A DNA stretch of 16,045 bases from CAZBUH01 sp964495095 (lineage in GTDB: Bacteria > Bacillota > Clostridia > Oscillospirales > Oscillospiraceae): positions 1 to 16,045 of the forward strand of contig CAZBUH010000038.1 in the NCBI GenBank assembly GCA_964495095.1. The letters are read 5' to 3'. The translations under genes were made by a program, and so were the position numbers. Positions 15,066-16,045 of this stretch are shown piece by piece. The stretch's first letter is position 1; the number at the start of each line of letters is the position of its first letter. The notes under the pieces are model-generated. The model did not search any database. It was given only the letters and a program-made list of their open reading frames with translations, and was not told where the DNA came from.

Positions 15066-15339
15066 TTAAAGTAAAAAACAGGGAAAAAGCTTTGCTGCGC
15101 TCCGATAAGGAGTAATCTGAAAATTACACCTATGGGCGCAGCAAAGGCAAGCGGCAGCTTGAGCCGGACAGCGCCATTTGTTCTATATATCTCGTTATGT
15201 ACGTTTTCGAGGCTAAAACAGAGTCTTTGATCTGTTATTTCCGGCATTGATTGGGAAATAAAAGGAACGGCAGCGTGCGGAGCTGCGTAAATGAGCGTCC
15301 TAAACGCATTGAATATTTTTTATTTTTCCTATTTCCCTA
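15066..15339. other. Gene-free stretch with composition change and hairpin-rich sequence
   Basis: I find no convincing gene here. The base composition and codon-like texture differ from the preceding ABC genes. The stretch holds a long imperfect hairpin (15090-15146), listed separately, and a smaller inverted repeat AACAGA / TCTGTT (15217-15236). A reading frame of 76 codons on the minus strand (15247-15017) runs through it and into the ABC gene, but it has no clear ribosome site and I do not call it a gene. Confidence 0.5.
15090..15146. repeat. Long imperfect hairpin, possible dispersed repeat element
   Basis: CTTTGCTGCGC (15090-15100) and its perfect complement (15136-15146) flank an inner stem GGAGTAAT / ATTACACC with one mismatch and a six-base loop. 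No T-run follows on the + strand, so it is not an ordinary terminator. It could be a structured RNA, a processing site for the ABC transcript, or part of a dispersed intergenic repeat. Confidence 0.5.
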
Positions 15340-15368
15340 TTGACAAAATAGGTAATATAGTGTATAGT
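15340..15368 (+). promoter_or_regulatory. Strong promoter of the cysteine-leader/YezD unit
   Basis: Consensus TTGACA at 15340-15345, a 17-base spacer and TATAGT at 15363-15368. Predicted start is near 15375, about 40 bases before the leader peptide ATG. An inverted repeat, CCTATTT (15328-15334) and AAATAGG (15346-15352), brackets the -35 and could be an operator. Confidence 0.8.
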
Positions 15369-15414
15369 GACATTGAAAAATTTGAGCCGCCACTGGCGAA
15401 AGGAGCAGCATAAC

Positions 15415-15537
15415 ATGTACAGAATCAATTATTACTACGATTCCATGCTGTGCTGTTGTCGAATGCTGGTTACCCCGGGCACGCCATATGGTCAAACACA
15501 TCCTTCTGTTTTATGCTGTCACTCTGCTGATGTGTAA
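15415..15537 (+). CDS. Cysteine-rich leader peptide (putative attenuator peptide)
   Basis: A 40-residue reading frame with an excellent ribosome site (AAAGGAG, nine bases before the ATG). The N-terminus reads MYRINYYYDSMLCCCRM; three consecutive cysteine codons (TGC TGT TGT) are at residues 13-15 and two more (TGC TGT) at 34-35. It has no signal peptide, membrane helix or known domain. A promoter lies about 50 bases upstream and an intrinsic terminator 30 bases downstream, followed by a gene of a family tied to sulfur metabolism. This is the classical layout of an amino-acid attenuator, in which ribosome stalling at scarce cysteinyl-tRNA would decide terminator formation. The alternative is a small metal- or redox-binding peptide, which I consider less likely. 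The frame is seen; the regulation is inferred. Confidence 0.7.
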   Translation: MYRINYYYDSMLCCCRMLVTPGTPYGQTHPSVLCCHSADV

Positions 15538-15570
15538 CAGTGCAGGCTGAAAGGCCATAATGCTATTTGC

Positions 15571-15600
15571 CCGGGAGCTTATTGAAAGCCCCCGGTTTTT
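15571..15600 (+). terminator. Attenuator terminator between the leader peptide and YezD gene
   Basis: CCGGGAGCTT (15571-15580) pairs with AAGCCCCCGG (15586-15595), nine of ten positions, around an ATTGA loop and followed by TTTTT. It sits between the leader peptide and the YezD-like gene with no other promoter evident, so it should limit read-through. Confidence 0.85.
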
Positions 15601-15657
15601 GCGTTCAGCTCCTTCCCCCTGTATGGAAAGATCCGACTATGAAGAGAGGTGTTATTT

Positions 15658-15816
15658 TTGAGTGAAAAGGATAAAACCCCACTCAGTTCCAAGGATATTG
15701 AACAGATCAGGGCGATGGCGGAATCGATTAAATATGGGACGATCACTCTGGTCTTTCAGGATGGGCATTTGATACAGATCGAGCGAAACGAGAAAATACG
15801 GATGCTGAAAAGTTGA
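15658..15816 (+). CDS. YezD-family (DUF2292) small protein
   Basis: A 52-residue cytoplasmic protein starting with TTG at 15658, chosen because GAGGT lies seven bases upstream and no alternative start is in frame. The sequence after a short helix (DIEQIRAMAESI) is KYGTITLVFQDGHLIQIERNEKIRM, the hallmark of the YezD/DUF2292 family: a conserved xYGxIxIxxQDGxxxQIExxEKxR pattern forming a probable small beta-sheet. The biochemical role is unknown. Family members are often encoded beside sulfate, sulfonate or cysteine assimilation genes in Firmicutes, which agrees with the cysteine-rich leader here. The gene is enclosed by two intrinsic terminators. Confidence 0.82.
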   Translation: MSEKDKTPLSSKDIEQIRAMAESIKYGTITLVFQDGHLIQIERNEKIRMLKS

Positions 15817-15852
15817 GACAGTTTTTAATATGACTGACCGGTCAAACCGGAG

Positions 15853-15899
15853 GCCATAAGAAACGCCGAAAGAACGGTTCGGGTTTCTTATGGCTTTTT
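15853..15899 (+). terminator. Strong terminator after the YezD gene
   Basis: A perfect 12-base-pair outer stem (GCCATAAGAAAC at 15853-15864 with its complement at 15883-15894), an inner CCGAA/TTCGG stem after one bulged G, and a T-rich tail TTTTTATTTTGTTTT. It separates the YezD gene from the next coding sequence. Confidence 0.9.
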
Positions 15900-15956
15900 A
15901 TTTTGTTTTCTCCGCTGATCACGCGGCTGAAAATCGGGATAGAGGGAGGAATCGGC

Positions 15957-16045
15957 ATGGGATTGTACTTTGACCAATTAAATCGCCGAAATTATCGCAA
16001 TGGACGAATGTGTTATGAACGCACGAAGAAATGTCCCACATATAT
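15957..16045 (+). CDS. Unrecognised protein, N-terminal 29 residues (3' end outside window)
   Basis: An open frame starting at ATG 15957 with a very good ribosome site (GAGGGAGGA, six bases upstream) runs off the window edge. The visible residues begin MGLYFDQLNRRNYRNGRMCYE and are strongly basic, with cysteines at positions 19 and 26. No family can be recognised from this. It lacks the signal peptide expected of a periplasmic sulfate- or sulfonate-binding protein. It lies after a strong terminator, so it would depend on read-through or on a promoter I cannot identify. It could be a small protein, a second leader peptide or the start of a larger gene. Confidence 0.5.
   Translation, partial: MGLYFDQLNRRNYRNGRMCYERTKKCPTY

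Noticed and set aside
15017..15247. 76-codon minus-strand frame overlapping the end of the second ABC gene
   Set aside because: No good ribosome site, low-complexity-like composition, and it runs antisense into a conserved gene; better explained as an incidental frame through a hairpin-rich or repeated sequence.

Overview
The window looks like the chromosome of a fairly GC-rich anaerobic Firmicute of the class Clostridia, probably a gut-type member. The grounds are a V/A-type ATPase operon, strong AGGAGG-like ribosome binding sites, frequent TTG and GTG starts, a LarB/LarE pair, heavy use of ATA (Ile) and AGG (Arg) codons despite high GC, and sigma-A promoters with 17-base spacers. The genus cannot be read from the sequence.

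Layout from left to right. (1) 2-2825, + strand: the 3' end of a V-type ATPase operon, with subunits A (5' truncated by the window edge), B and D. A GC-rich hairpin follows, and a promoter is nested inside it. (2) 2907-3551, +: a HAD phosphatase of the phosphoglycolate phosphatase type. It ends in a strong bidirectional terminator shared with the convergent lar genes. (3) 5158-3655, -: larE then larB, for nickel-pincer nucleotide cofactor synthesis. Diverging from them, 5348-6181 (+) is nadC, which makes NaMN, a precursor of the LarB substrate NaAD. (4) 8437-6239, -: a radical SAM protein with PDZ and DUF512-like regions, then a TatD-type nuclease. (5) 8567-8794, +: secG with its own promoter and a perfect terminator. 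(6) 11291-8847, -: a CtpE-like P-type cation ATPase whose only well-placed start codon is ATA. (7) 11431-15065, +: two overlapping half-size ABC exporter genes predicted to form an asymmetric heterodimer with one degenerate ATPase site.

After 15065 codon use and base composition change and the sequence looks accessory. It begins with a long imperfect hairpin that may belong to a dispersed repeat. Next comes what I consider the most interesting element: a near-consensus promoter, a 40-residue cysteine-rich leader peptide (a Cys-Cys-Cys cluster and a later Cys-Cys), an intrinsic terminator, a 52-residue YezD/DUF2292 protein, a second strong terminator, and the start of an unrecognised gene at the window edge. 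This has the architecture of cysteine-responsive transcription attenuation of a sulfur-metabolism locus. The cysteine control is inferred; the reading frame, terminators and promoter are directly visible.

The window is mostly housekeeping (energy, secretion, NAD synthesis, transport). Several compact promoter/terminator overlaps are recorded below.
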